Program-made: the position numbers and the translations under genes | Shown here: positions 1 to 7,134 of the stretch, piece after piece | How the letters are laid out: every line of letters starts with the position of its first letter | Numbering within the stretch: the stretch's first letter is position 1 | The notes under the pieces: model-generated | What the model was told of the DNA's origin: nothing | The model's input: the letters and a program-made list of their open reading frames with translations, nothing else | Database searches by the model: none | Assembly: GCA_013331535.1 (NCBI GenBank) | Contig: DUGF01000037.1 | Coordinates: forward strand, 1-12,820 | Direction of reading: 5' to 3' | From: Microcaldota archaeon | GTDB lineage: Archaea > Micrarchaeota > Micrarchaeia > Anstonellales > Bilamarchaeaceae | Length of the DNA stretch: 12,820 nucleotides

Positions 1-1
1 C

Positions 2-1366
2 ATTGGCGGAACGATAAACAAGCACGGAACATTCATGTTCAAGGCAACAAAGGTCGGAAAAGACACCATGCTATCACGAATCATAAAACTTGTTGAAGAC
101 GCGCAAATGAGCAAGGCACCGATTCAGGAACTGGTGGATAAGGTTTCGGCTTATTTTGTGCCTGTGATAATGATTGTAGCAATTGTTGCGTTCGGATATT
201 GGTATTTTGTTGCCGCGCAAACGTTTGAATTCGCACTGATTATGGCAGTAACTGTTCTTGTCATCGCATGTCCATGCGCACTCGGACTCGCAACACCAAC
301 AGCAGTAATGGTTGGAACAGGCCTTGGGGCAGAGCATGGAGTTTTGTTCAAAACCGCAAAGGCATTACAGGGAACCGGCAAAATAAACATGATTGTGCTG
401 GATAAAACCGGGACTATAACCAAGGGAGAACCAGAAGTAACAGACATAATCACGCTTGCAGAGCTAAAACAGATTGATATATTGAAGACAGCGGCATCTG
501 TGGAAAAAGGAAGTGAGCACCCACTTGCAGAAGCAATAGTTCGGGCTGCAAAACAAGAAAAGATAAATCCAGAAACACTTGAGAAAGCCTCTGGATTCAC
601 TGCAATCCCCGGATATGGAGTAAAGGCAAGGCTCGGGCGGGACACTATTTATATAGGAAACAGAAAACTCATGGAAAAACAGAAGATAGCAATTGACCAG
701 CAGAGTGAGGAAGAACTCCAGCGGCTTGAAAACGAGGGAAAAACAGCAGTTATCATCGCAGTTGGGAAATACGCAGTTGGTATAATTGCCATTGCAGATA
801 CATTGATGGAACACTCGAAAGAGGCAATAGCGGAATTCAAAAAAATGGGACTGGGAGTTGCGATGATAACCGGGGATAATAGAAGAACTGCGAACGCAAT
901 TGCACGGGATGTTGGAATAGAGCCGCAAAATGTTCTCGCAGAGGTTCTTCCCCAGGACAAAGAAATCAAAGTTTCAGAGCTGCAGAAAAGTGGAAAACAC
1001 GTCGCAATGGTCGGAGATGGAATAAACGATGCACCCGCACTGGCAAAGGCGGATATTGGAATGGCAATGGGCTCGGGAACGGATATTGCAATGGAAAGCG
1101 GTGACATCGTGCTCGTAAAGGCAGACCTGCGCAGCGTGGCAACGGCAATTCGCCTGAGCAGGTTTGCAATGGGGAAGATAAGGGAAAATCTGTTCTGGGC
1201 ATTCGTTTACAACGCGGTTGGAGTTCCAATAGCTGCTGGAATCCTTTACGGAACATATGGAATCCTGATAAATCCGGCGCTTGCAGGGCTTGCGATGGCA
1301 CTTAGTTCTGTGTCGGTAGTAACAAACGCGGGATTAATGAGGTTTTTTAAAGATAAACGAGAGTAA
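2..1366 (+). CDS. copA: Copper-exporting P1B-type ATPase, 3' part (5' end outside window)
   Basis: Pumps Cu+ out of the cytoplasm at the expense of ATP. The reading frame is open from base 2, and the residues before the first ATG (IGGTINKHGTF) are typical of the actuator domain of CopA, so the ATG at 35 is internal and the N-terminal metal-binding domain, first membrane helices and TGE loop lie upstream. Visible in order: the CPC metal-binding motif in TM6 (IACPCALGLATPT, about base 269), the phosphorylation site DKTGT (D at 401), the SEHPLAEA nucleotide-binding motif with the P1B His-Pro pair, TGDN, and the hinge GDGINDAP. Near the end, YN in TM7 (FVYNAVG) and MxxSS in TM8 (MALSSVS) are the Cu+-type signature, which argues against Zn/Cd or CopB types. 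The stop lies 6 bases before the next P-type ATPase, so the two are probably one transcript. Very secure family call. Confidence 0.95.
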   Translation: MGGTINKHGTFMFKATKVGKDTMLSRIIKLVEDAQMSKAPIQELVDKVSAYFVPVIMIVAIVAFGYWYFVAAQTFEFALIMAVTVLVIACPCALGLATPTAVMVGTGLGAEHGVLFKTAKALQGTGKINMIVLDKTGTITKGEPEVTDIITLAELKQIDILKTAASVEKGSEHPLAEAIVRAAKQEKINPETLEKASGFTAIPGYGVKARLGRDTIYIGNRKLMEKQKIAIDQQSEEELQRLENEGKTAVIIAVGKYAVGIIAIADTLMEHSKEAIAEFKKMGLGVAMITGDNRRTANAIARDVGIEPQNVLAEVLPQDKEIKVSELQKSGKHVAMVGDGINDAPALAKADIGMAMGSGTDIAMESGDIVLVKADLRSVATAIRLSRFAMGKIRENLFWAFVYNAVGVPIAAGILYGTYGILINPALAGLAMALSSVSVVTNAGLMRFFKDKRE

Positions 1367-1372
1367 CGAATT

Positions 1373-4048
1373 ATGCCCAAAGGAATGACCGACAAAACGA
1401 AGTATTCGATTGCGACAAAAACTACTGAAACCAATCCAGCTGAGACAAACACTACTGAATTTCATTCAAAAACCACCAGAGAAGTAATTTCAGAACTCCG
1501 CACAAGCGAAGATAATGGAATATCTGAAGAAGAAGCGGACGCAAGACTCTCGAAATACGGGCTTAACCTAATCTCTGGAAAGCACAAAAGAACCGCTTTG
1601 GATATAATCATCGAACAGCTCAAAAATATAGTTTTGATTCTTCTTCTAGCCGCATCCGTTGTTTCATATTTCACCGGACACATCCTCGACTCCATCGCAA
1701 TAGCAGCAGCCGTAGCAATAAGCGTGATATTTGGCTTTATGTTGGAGTACAAAGCAGACCAGAGCCTGCGTGCACTTCAAGAGCTTGTAGCGCCAAAGGC
1801 GCTGGTTACGCGAGGCGGGAGGCATATCACAGTAGACGCCGCACATCTGGTTCCCGGAGATATTTTAACACTCGAAGAAGGAACAAAAGTTCCAGCAGAC
1901 TGCCGCATAGTCGAAGAGTATGGATTTGAGGTAAATGAAGCACCTCTTACAGGCGAATCGGTTTCTGTTGTAAAAACAATGAAACCCTCTGATAAAAACG
2001 CGCCGTTATCTGAAAGAACCTGCATGTGCTACGCAGGCACTCTTGTAGTAAAAGGACATGCAAAATGCGTTGTGGTTTCGACTGGAGACACCACCGAGAT
2101 AGGAAAAATAGCATCAACATTAAGCGAAATAGAAACCGAAGAAACACCGCTTAAGAAATCGTTGGACGAACTTGGGAAGCACATAAGCCTGGCAGGAATA
2201 GGAGTCATACTTCTTTTTTTTATTATCGGAACGCTGAACAGCATGGACCCCTCATTCCTGTTCATACTTGGTATATCGCTTGCAGTAGCCGTAGTGCCTG
2301 AGGGTCTGATTACCGTGTTAACAATCATCCTGGCAAACGGAGTTCGCACAATGGCAGAAAATAAAGCACTTGTACGAAGAATGAATGTGGTGGAAACAAT
2401 CGGAAACACCTCGATTATTGTTGTTGACAAGACTGGAACGATCACCGAGGGAAAGATGTCACTTTCCGAAATTTTTTCAGATGGCAAAACAATCGGCATA
2501 TCTGAAGCATGCGATGATAACAAGGCCCTGAGATACGCATCAATGTGCAACATGGCAAAGATCACTGAAAAAGGGATTGTTGGGGACGAAATGGACCGCG
2601 CAATTCTTCATGCCGCACAGCTACGGGGATTTGACATCCATTCGCTGAAGAATATGAAACCTATTTCAATGAAACCTCTGGATTCTGTGAAAAAGCAGAT
2701 GTCATGCATATACGAAAATGGAGGCACTCGAAAATTCATTTCCCTGGTAAAGGGCGCTCCGGAAATAGTTCTATCACAGTGCACACATATAACTGAAAAC
2801 AATGTGGAAAAACAATTGGGCTCTGACCAAAGAAAAATCCTGGAAAAGGAACTTGCACGAATGACTGGAACCGGAATGCGCGTTCTGGCGGTTGCATGCA
2901 AAGATATTGGCACTATGAGGGAAACGAGTGGAAAGCAAACCGAAGAAGACCTTACATTCATAGGTCTTCTTGGATTCAGCGACAGGTTGAGAGAAGAAGT
3001 TGCGGAAACTCTCGCAACATTCCGCAATGCAGGAATACGTGTGATGATGCTGACTGGAGACAATCTTCAGACTGCAATTTCAATAGGAAAGGAATGCGGA
3101 CTAATAGATCATGAAAAGGAAGCTGTTGAATGGAAGGACCTTGAGGACAAAGAAGATGAAGAGCTGAAAGAACTTCTGAAGAAATATAATCTAATCGCAC
3201 GCTCAACACCTATAAGCAAACTAAGGATAGTCGAGACACTGATTAAGGCCGGTGAGATAGTAACTGTGACCGGAGACGGAGTAAACGATGCACTAGCGCT
3301 CAAAAAGGCGCACGTTGGCGTGGTGATGGGAAGCGGAACAGATGTAAGCAAAGAAGCTGGAAGCCTTATACTAATGGATGATAATATTTCAACGCTTGCC
3401 TCAGCTATTAGATATGGAAGGGGCGTGTTTCACAATATAACTAATTTCGTGAGATTCCAGTTTACGACCAATATTGCTACGCTTGGACTATTTTTGGTTA
3501 CATTCCTTAGCGGACTTCCAAGCCTGCTGACACCGATTCAGATTTTATTCATAAATATAATAATGGACGGGCCGCCAGCACTTGCGCTCGGATTTGAAAA
3601 ATCCGCAGATAGTGTCATGGATGAAAAACCGAGAAAGAATCATAGCGTGCTATCCCACAAGGCACTGACTTCAATATCAATGACTGCGGTGTTTATGATA
3701 ATAATAACCCTGCTCGCGTATATGTATTTTGAACCGCACGGAAAAAACACTGCGCTGACTGCAACATTCTTTGTATTCGTTTCAATGCAGCTGGCGAATT
3801 CCCTGAATTGCAGGTTTCACAAGGACCACTTCTTTTCAAGGCCATCATCTAACCCTTACTTGTTTGCCACGATAGCTGTAATGGGATTGTTGTTGTTGGT
3901 TATTGCATACGTTCCGGAACTGCAGGGAGTATTCTCGATAATAAAACCAGATAAAAACATCTTGGCGATTGCCGGGATTGCAGGACTTGGAGTGTTGTTG
4001 TTTGAAGAAATGAAAAAGGGAACGATGACTAAGCTGGTGGAGTATTGA
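1373..4048 (+). CDS. P2-type cation-transporting ATPase, probable Ca2+ exporter
   Basis: An 891-residue, full-length P-type ATPase with an N-terminal cation-ATPase domain (about 33-100), actuator TGES (193-196), TM4 PEGL (309-312), phosphorylation site DKTGT (352-356), KGAP (460-463), TGDN (561-564), hinge TGDGVND (633-639) and six C-terminal helices. This order and length are those of the SERCA/PMCA/PMR1 group, not of heavy-metal pumps. In TM6 the key stretch is N728-IIM-D732, and TM5 has alanine (TTNIATLG, about 698-705) where SERCA has a site-I glutamate. That pattern resembles plasma-membrane Ca2+-ATPases with one Ca2+ site. The usual Pro after NDA in the hinge is Leu here (NDALALKKA), an oddity. 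Residues 1-30 are Thr/Lys-rich and outside the conserved domain. An alternative ATG at 1385 exists. No clear Shine-Dalgarno is seen, and it probably relies on readthrough from copA. Ion specificity is inferred; Mn2+ is possible. Confidence 0.92.
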   Translation: MPKGMTDKTKYSIATKTTETNPAETNTTEFHSKTTREVISELRTSEDNGISEEEADARLSKYGLNLISGKHKRTALDIIIEQLKNIVLILLLAASVVSYFTGHILDSIAIAAAVAISVIFGFMLEYKADQSLRALQELVAPKALVTRGGRHITVDAAHLVPGDILTLEEGTKVPADCRIVEEYGFEVNEAPLTGESVSVVKTMKPSDKNAPLSERTCMCYAGTLVVKGHAKCVVVSTGDTTEIGKIASTLSEIETEETPLKKSLDELGKHISLAGIGVILLFFIIGTLNSMDPSFLFILGISLAVAVVPEGLITVLTIILANGVRTMAENKALVRRMNVVETIGNTSIIVVDKTGTITEGKMSLSEIFSDGKTIGISEACDDNKALRYASMCNMAKITEKGIVGDEMDRAILHAAQLRGFDIHSLKNMKPISMKPLDSVKKQMSCIYENGGTRKFISLVKGAPEIVLSQCTHITENNVEKQLGSDQRKILEKELARMTGTGMRVLAVACKDIGTMRETSGKQTEEDLTFIGLLGFSDRLREEVAETLATFRNAGIRVMMLTGDNLQTAISIGKECGLIDHEKEAVEWKDLEDKEDEELKELLKKYNLIARSTPISKLRIVETLIKAGEIVTVTGDGVNDALALKKAHVGVVMGSGTDVSKEAGSLILMDDNISTLASAIRYGRGVFHNITNFVRFQFTTNIATLGLFLVTFLSGLPSLLTPIQILFINIIMDGPPALALGFEKSADSVMDEKPRKNHSVLSHKALTSISMTAVFMIIITLLAYMYFEPHGKNTALTATFFVFVSMQLANSLNCRFHKDHFFSRPSSNPYLFATIAVMGLLLLVIAYVPELQGVFSIIKPDKNILAIAGIAGLGVLLFEEMKKGTMTKLVEY

Positions 4049-4111
4049 ATAATTGCCATGAGCTTAATAGTCATTGCTCACTGCTGGCTGCTCAATGCGC
4101 ACTGCCAACCT
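4049..4111. other. Short convergent intergenic spacer
   Basis: Sixty-three bases between the converging Ca2+-ATPase and FKBP genes. It holds loosely repeated tgctcactgc / tgctcaatgc / gcactgcc words but no stable hairpin or T-tract that I can call as a terminator on either strand. Confidence 0.5.
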
Positions 4112-4936
4112 CTACTTTATCGCCAACATCGTCACATTGAACAGCAGAGTTTGCCCTGCCAGCGGGTGGTTCTCGTCCATTATTGCACTTGTCTCGTTTA
4201 CCAATAGGACTCGCACAAACTTCTGAGTTCCGGATTTACTGTCAAACGTGACATAGTCCTTTCCGGCTTCCAAATCGTATTTGATGGTGAACGAATCCGC
4301 AGATTTATTGACAACAATCTGTGGAAGACCATTGAACTTGAACTTTGAACCCAGGCTAAGGAGATATTCCAAATTCGCAGTTTCGTTTGTGAAGTTATAG
4401 ATTGATACCAGTCCAATATTCGTCTGGAAAACTGTGTCATTTTTAATCTCAACTTTCTGGCCATTTTTAATTAGGATATTTTGGGATTCCAGCCATTCAA
4501 TTGGAACCACCTCAAACCTCTCCTTTTCATAATAAAGCGGGATTGAAAACAGCTTATCTGGATCAAAAATGCCATAACCTTTTTCTGGTGGAACTTCAAT
4601 CTGGCGTTTTCCACCAGCCTTCATTCCAATTACTCCCTCTACAAAGCCGTCTATCAGACCCGCACCTTTTGCAACGGTAAACGTGAGTGGGATATATTTT
4701 CTAAGGGGGTCATACGACCCAGAGGATTTTGCCACAGACTCAGAATTCGTATCATAAACCGTTCCATTTTGAAGGATTAGAACATATTCCACGGCAACTG
4801 TGTCTCCGTATTGAACTACCTTTGCAAATGTGGTGTTTGTATCCGGTTCTGGTGGCTTGATATCTGTGGGCTGTCCAATGCACCCGAATAACAGAAAAAT
4901 TCCAAGGACTAAAACAACAAAAATATTTCTTTTCAT
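4112..4936 (-). CDS. Exported FKBP-type peptidyl-prolyl cis-trans isomerase, lipoprotein
   Basis: Catalyses proline cis-trans isomerisation and probably chaperones proteins folding outside the membrane. The 274-residue protein starts with a lipoprotein signal (KRNIFVVLVLGIFLLFGC; lipobox LFGC), then a Pro/Asp/Thr linker and the FKBP domain: VEYVLILQNGTVYDT, then GAGLIDGFVEGVIGMKAGGKR and PPEKGYG, with equivalents of the active-site Tyr, Asp and Ile-Tyr. An insert follows the GYG loop, as in SlyD and the long archaeal FKBPs, and the domain closes late with DENHPLAGQTLLFNV. Eight N-x-S/T sequons fit a glycosylated surface protein. I chose ATG 4936 rather than 4975 because the signal peptide begins there and a TATA-like box (4959-4966) is centred 26-27 bases upstream, giving a leaderless mRNA. 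It diverges from the small membrane-protein gene at 4990. Confidence 0.9.
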   Translation of the reverse strand: MKRNIFVVLVLGIFLLFGCIGQPTDIKPPEPDTNTTFAKVVQYGDTVAVEYVLILQNGTVYDTNSESVAKSSGSYDPLRKYIPLTFTVAKGAGLIDGFVEGVIGMKAGGKRQIEVPPEKGYGIFDPDKLFSIPLYYEKERFEVVPIEWLESQNILIKNGQKVEIKNDTVFQTNIGLVSIYNFTNETANLEYLLSLGSKFKFNGLPQIVVNKSADSFTIKYDLEAGKDYVTFDSKSGTQKFVRVLLVNETSAIMDENHPLAGQTLLFNVTMLAIK

Positions 4937-4958
4937 GGGATTGTAATTGTTGCCATTG

Positions 4959-4966
4959 TTTAAAAT
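4959..4966. promoter_or_regulatory. Symmetric TATA box shared by two divergent leaderless genes
   Basis: The 8-mer TTTAAAAT contains the palindrome TTTAAA. Its centre is 26.5 bases from the FKBP start (4936, - strand) and 27.5 bases from the start of the small protein (4990, + strand). Both are the spacing expected between an archaeal TATA box and a transcription start that coincides with the A of ATG. Functional assignment is inferred from spacing only. Confidence 0.6.
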
Positions 4967-4989
4967 TATTTGCATACTCCAATAAAACT

Positions 4990-5349
4990 ATGGTTGTCCA
5001 GAGAAAAAGGGGGTTAAAACAAATTGCAATAATGGCTGCAGCGGGAGCTGCCGCAATCGGAGTAATTGCATTTACCTCGTTCATTCCCAAAATTGCACAG
5101 GAGAATCAACGACGAGACGACTCAAGCTCCAGATGGGTGCGAAAACAGATAGTACTTGCAGAAGGATTGCAACAAAGAGTTACGATACAAAAAACTATAG
5201 AAGATATCTGGCATATTGCCAAGGATGAAAGAACGGCTGGAATCCTGTTTGAAAGAGCCGTGGGATGCAAACACTGGATAGAGGAACAAAAACCTCAAGA
5301 AGAATTGATGGCAAAGGACGAAAAAGAAGAACTTACAGCAAAAAAATAA
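4990..5349 (+). CDS. Small single-pass membrane protein, unknown function
   Basis: 119 residues that I do not recognise. A basic N-terminus (VVQRKRGLKQ) is followed by one Ala/Gly-rich hydrophobic segment (about 11-31) that could be a membrane anchor or an uncleaved signal. The rest is polar and probably helical, with a QRRDDSSSRW patch, one Cys (about 93) and a Lys/Glu-rich tail. By the positive-inside rule the tail would be outside. The ATG lies 27-28 bases from the centre of the TATA-like box shared with the FKBP gene, so the mRNA is probably leaderless and the two genes may be co-regulated. It converges on the tRNA-Trp gene; its TAA stop lies in the A-rich tract that serves as the T-tract terminator on the other strand. 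That it is coding is fairly likely from the signal-like N-terminus and promoter spacing. Confidence 0.65.
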   Translation: MVVQRKRGLKQIAIMAAAGAAAIGVIAFTSFIPKIAQENQRRDDSSSRWVRKQIVLAEGLQQRVTIQKTIEDIWHIAKDERTAGILFERAVGCKHWIEEQKPQEELMAKDEKEELTAKK

Positions 5350-5358
5350 ATAAAAAAA
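5341..5358 (-). terminator. T-tract terminator behind tRNA-Trp
   Basis: On the minus strand, directly after the tRNA 3' end, there are runs of seven, three and six T separated by single A. Oligo-T without a hairpin is the common archaeal transcription stop. It overlaps the last codons of the convergent + strand gene. Confidence 0.6.
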
Positions 5359-5396
5359 GAGTGGGGTCATAGAGATTTGAACTCTAACATGCTGGT

Positions 5397-5432
5397 TTCG
5401 CGGCTCTAATTCCCGCAATTAAGCGGAGAGAT
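5397..5432 (-). other. tRNA-Trp intron 2 (anticodon loop, 36 bases)
   Basis: The insertion sits between nucleotides 37 and 38 and would be removed by the tRNA splicing endonuclease. It contains two nested helices: CTCT/AGAG and CCGC/GCGG around a TTAATT loop. Its ends could shift by one or two bases because flanking bases repeat (AAA at the 3' side). A seven-base pairing CGCGGCT/AGCCGCG between exon and intron competes with the mature fold. Confidence 0.75.
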
Positions 5433-5455
5433 CTGGAGCCAGCCGCGCTACCTGG

Positions 5456-5468
5456 TTGCGTTTTTTAA
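5456..5468 (-). other. Probable tRNA-Trp intron 1 (D loop, 13 bases)
   Basis: On the tRNA strand, exon GCGT plus AA is followed by TTAAAAAACGCAA and then CCAGGTA. GCGT pairs with the intron's ACGC to give a 4-bp helix. The 3' bulge is AAC and the outer pairs are G9-C and T8-A, matching a relaxed bulge-helix-loop cut two bases into each bulge. Precise removal gives a normal 9-base D loop with GG. It could instead be an unspliced enlarged D loop. Confidence 0.55.
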
Positions 5469-5498
5469 TTACGCCATGACCCCATGAGCGTAAACGAA

Positions 5499-5540
5499 GG
5501 GGGTCAGACTTGAAACAGCAGTTTCAAGCAGATGACCCCT
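5499..5540. repeat. Hairpin copying the tRNA-Trp acceptor-stem arms
   Basis: Outer arms GGGGTCA (5500-5506) and TGACCCC (5533-5539) are the same 7-mers as the acceptor arms of the adjacent tRNA gene. An inner perfect 8-bp stem CTTGAAAC/GTTTCAAG (5509-5516 with 5521-5528) has loop AGCA. The two stems are separated by a small asymmetric internal loop. On the minus strand it lies between the stop of the seven-TM gene and tRNA-Trp, so it may be a pre-tRNA leader structure, a terminator without a T-run, or a tRNA remnant. Confidence 0.7.
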
Positions 5541-5582
5541 AAGTAGTGAAATATTAATTAAGAAAAGGATAAATAAACCCTT

Positions 5583-7088
5583 TCACGTGCACATCCTATC
5601 CAACATTGCCTCAACAGGTGCGTAATCATCTGTCAGAACCTTACCGAAATCGCTTTCTTTTGGAATGTAATAGTATTCTGCAAACTTGTTTACTTTTGGA
5701 TTATCGAGAATACTGCTAATGTTCAGGTCCAAATCTGTTGCAAAAACACCGATGGATTGTTTTGCATTCTTGTCTTTGCTTTCCAGGAAAATATAAATGT
5801 TTTTGAAAACTGATTTGTAAACAGCGAATTGGGATTTTATGAATTCCGAGCCTTCCCCATCAAGTGTTCCGGGAACAGTGAGCCATGAAATACCTCTGGG
5901 CGTGAGGCGATTCTTGACTGCTTTCACATACTCCAGCGTGCTCAAATGAAACGGAGTCTGGCATCCAGAGGTAAAAACATCCGTGCGGATTACATCGTAT
6001 TTTTTTCCGCTCGCATCATTAAGGTATGCCCTGCCGTCACTTATGATATGAGTAGTTCGTTTCGTGTCTGGATAACCGAAATAAGCATGGCAAACTTCAA
6101 ACGTAGTTGGATCAAGCTCCACACTATCAACTGAATAATTTGTATTTTTCAAAAGATAGGTTTGCTCGGTGCATGCACCTGCGCCAACAGTAAGGTAATC
6201 CGTTGCATTAGGCGACATAAAAGGAATCAAAGAAATGAATTCCGTATGAAGATAGAACAAAGCGCCGCTGCTCGAGCTATTTGCTTCGGAGCTATTACCG
6301 TTGCCGACTGCTTTTATGGCTGCCTGCGGATAGCGGTCCATGAAAAGAACCCTGGCATCGCTGAATTCACGAACTGAGAGAAGATAATATGGGGTTTCGG
6401 TTGCGTATATTATGTCTCCGTTCTCTGGATATTTGAGAAATCCGGAATACGACAAACTTGCGGAAATAATGAAAAAAACAGCGAAAATCGCGAATTGGAC
6501 TTTCATTGAATTTTTTGAGCCGCTCTTGAGCGAAACCGCAAGAAGGAATAGCACCACTCCTATGCCGTAGATTATTGCCTTTGTTCCAAAAAGCGGAATT
6601 AGGATGAAACCTGCAAGAAATGTTCCGAGAATACTTCCTGCAGTTGAAATCGCGAATATTTTTCCTGAAGAGGAACCAACAGCCTCAACCCGCTCGGTAG
6701 TCAGCCTGATAATATATGGTGAAACCATTCCCATCAATGCTGCTGGCATGAAAAACAGCACCAGCGCGGCAACAATGCTCCCGAGTTTTGGATCAAGTTT
6801 CATTCCGAAATCCATCATGAACGGAGAGAGTAACGGAATCGCGATAACAAAAAGCGCGGAAATAAGAAAAATTGCTGAAAGGTGGTCCACATTCCGGTGC
6901 TTGTCCGCAATCCTTCCTCCAAAATAGTATCCAATCGCAAGGGCAAACATGATTACTCCAATAAGAGAGGTCCACACATACAATGAAGTTCCGATGTAAG
7001 GTGCGACAATCCTGCTGCCAAGAATTTCAAGAACCATTATACATGCGCCTGAGATAAAGGCGGTTATGTCAAAATTGGATAATTTCAT
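5583..7088 (-). CDS. Seven-TM protein with C-terminal spermidine-synthase-like domain
   Basis: 501 residues. The N-terminal half (8-216) has about seven hydrophobic helices; the loop GGRIADKHR (57-65) resembles the MFS loop between helices 2 and 3. The C-terminal half is a Rossmann fold of the polyamine aminopropyltransferase (SpeE-like) type: VGAGACT (301-307) for the glycine loop, VELDP (323-327), SDGRAYL (350-356), YDVIRTDVF (364-372). The segment that carries the catalytic Asp-x-x-Asp-Pro in true spermidine synthases reads TDVFTSGCQTP, so aminopropyl transfer is doubtful. Several N-x-S/T sequons in the C-terminal half, and an odd TM count, suggest that this domain faces outside. I chose ATG 7088 over 7136 because MKLSNFDIT starts the first helix and a TATA-like box ATTATAAT is centred 25-26 bases upstream. 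The family is known as fused membrane/spermidine synthase; its function is not settled. Confidence 0.8.
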   Translation of the reverse strand: MKLSNFDITAFISGACIMVLEILGSRIVAPYIGTSLYVWTSLIGVIMFALAIGYYFGGRIADKHRNVDHLSAIFLISALFVIAIPLLSPFMMDFGMKLDPKLGSIVAALVLFFMPAALMGMVSPYIIRLTTERVEAVGSSSGKIFAISTAGSILGTFLAGFILIPLFGTKAIIYGIGVVLFLLAVSLKSGSKNSMKVQFAIFAVFFIISASLSYSGFLKYPENGDIIYATETPYYLLSVREFSDARVLFMDRYPQAAIKAVGNGNSSEANSSSSGALFYLHTEFISLIPFMSPNATDYLTVGAGACTEQTYLLKNTNYSVDSVELDPTTFEVCHAYFGYPDTKRTTHIISDGRAYLNDASGKKYDVIRTDVFTSGCQTPFHLSTLEYVKAVKNRLTPRGISWLTVPGTLDGEGSEFIKSQFAVYKSVFKNIYIFLESKDKNAKQSIGVFATDLDLNISSILDNPKVNKFAEYYYIPKESDFGKVLTDDYAPVEAMLDRMCT

Positions 7089-7109
7089 GCAGGAATATCC
7101 TTGCAAAGA

Positions 7110-7117
7110 ATTATAAT
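7110..7117. promoter_or_regulatory. Palindromic TATA box ATTATAAT
   Basis: Centred 25.5 bases from the chosen start (7088) of the - strand seven-TM gene, as in the other leaderless genes here. Because it is a perfect palindrome it could also fire to the right. A start at the same distance would be near 7139, just inside the mini-ORF and directly before the hairpin series. Confidence 0.5.
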
Positions 7118-7134
7118 CGCTGTTAGGAGGTGAC

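Larger units (their letters stand above)
5362..5483 (-). tRNA. tRNA-Trp (CCA), with anticodon-loop intron and probable D-loop intron
   Basis: The 122-base gene folds as a tRNA once about 49 bases are removed. Acceptor arms GGGGTCA/TGACCCC pair fully (7 bp), discriminator A at 5362, CCA not encoded. T arm TAGAG-TTCAAAT-CTCTA is perfect. Anticodon stem GCTGG/CCAGC encloses loop CTCCAG+A with anticodon CCA (5436-5434), interrupted by a 36-base insertion at 37/38, the usual archaeal tRNA-Trp intron site. D stem GCGT/GCGC encloses 22 bases instead of about 9; removing 13 leaves the normal D loop AACCAGGTA. The variable loop is 4 bases, which rules out Ser or Leu. Trp is called whichever exact anticodon-loop splice point is used. 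The anticodon intron forms internal helices CTCT/AGAG and CCGC/GCGG, but the four-base-pair core of a strict bulge-helix-bulge is weak. Confidence 0.88.

Noticed and set aside
35..1366. Treating ATG 35 as the true start of the copper ATPase
   Set aside because: The frame is open to base 2 and the upstream residues match the CopA actuator domain, so the gene enters from outside the window.
4049..4111. Tandem tgctcactgc-like repeats in the convergent spacer
   Set aside because: Copies are short and imperfect and do not form a clear structure.
5362..5483. tRNA-Ser (CGA) if the intron were cut three bases earlier
   Set aside because: The variable loop is 4 bases, whereas tRNA-Ser needs a long variable arm; the 37/38 site and A73 fit tRNA-Trp.
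5499..5540. Simple intrinsic terminator
   Set aside because: No T-run follows on either strand, and copying of the tRNA acceptor arms is not explained by termination.
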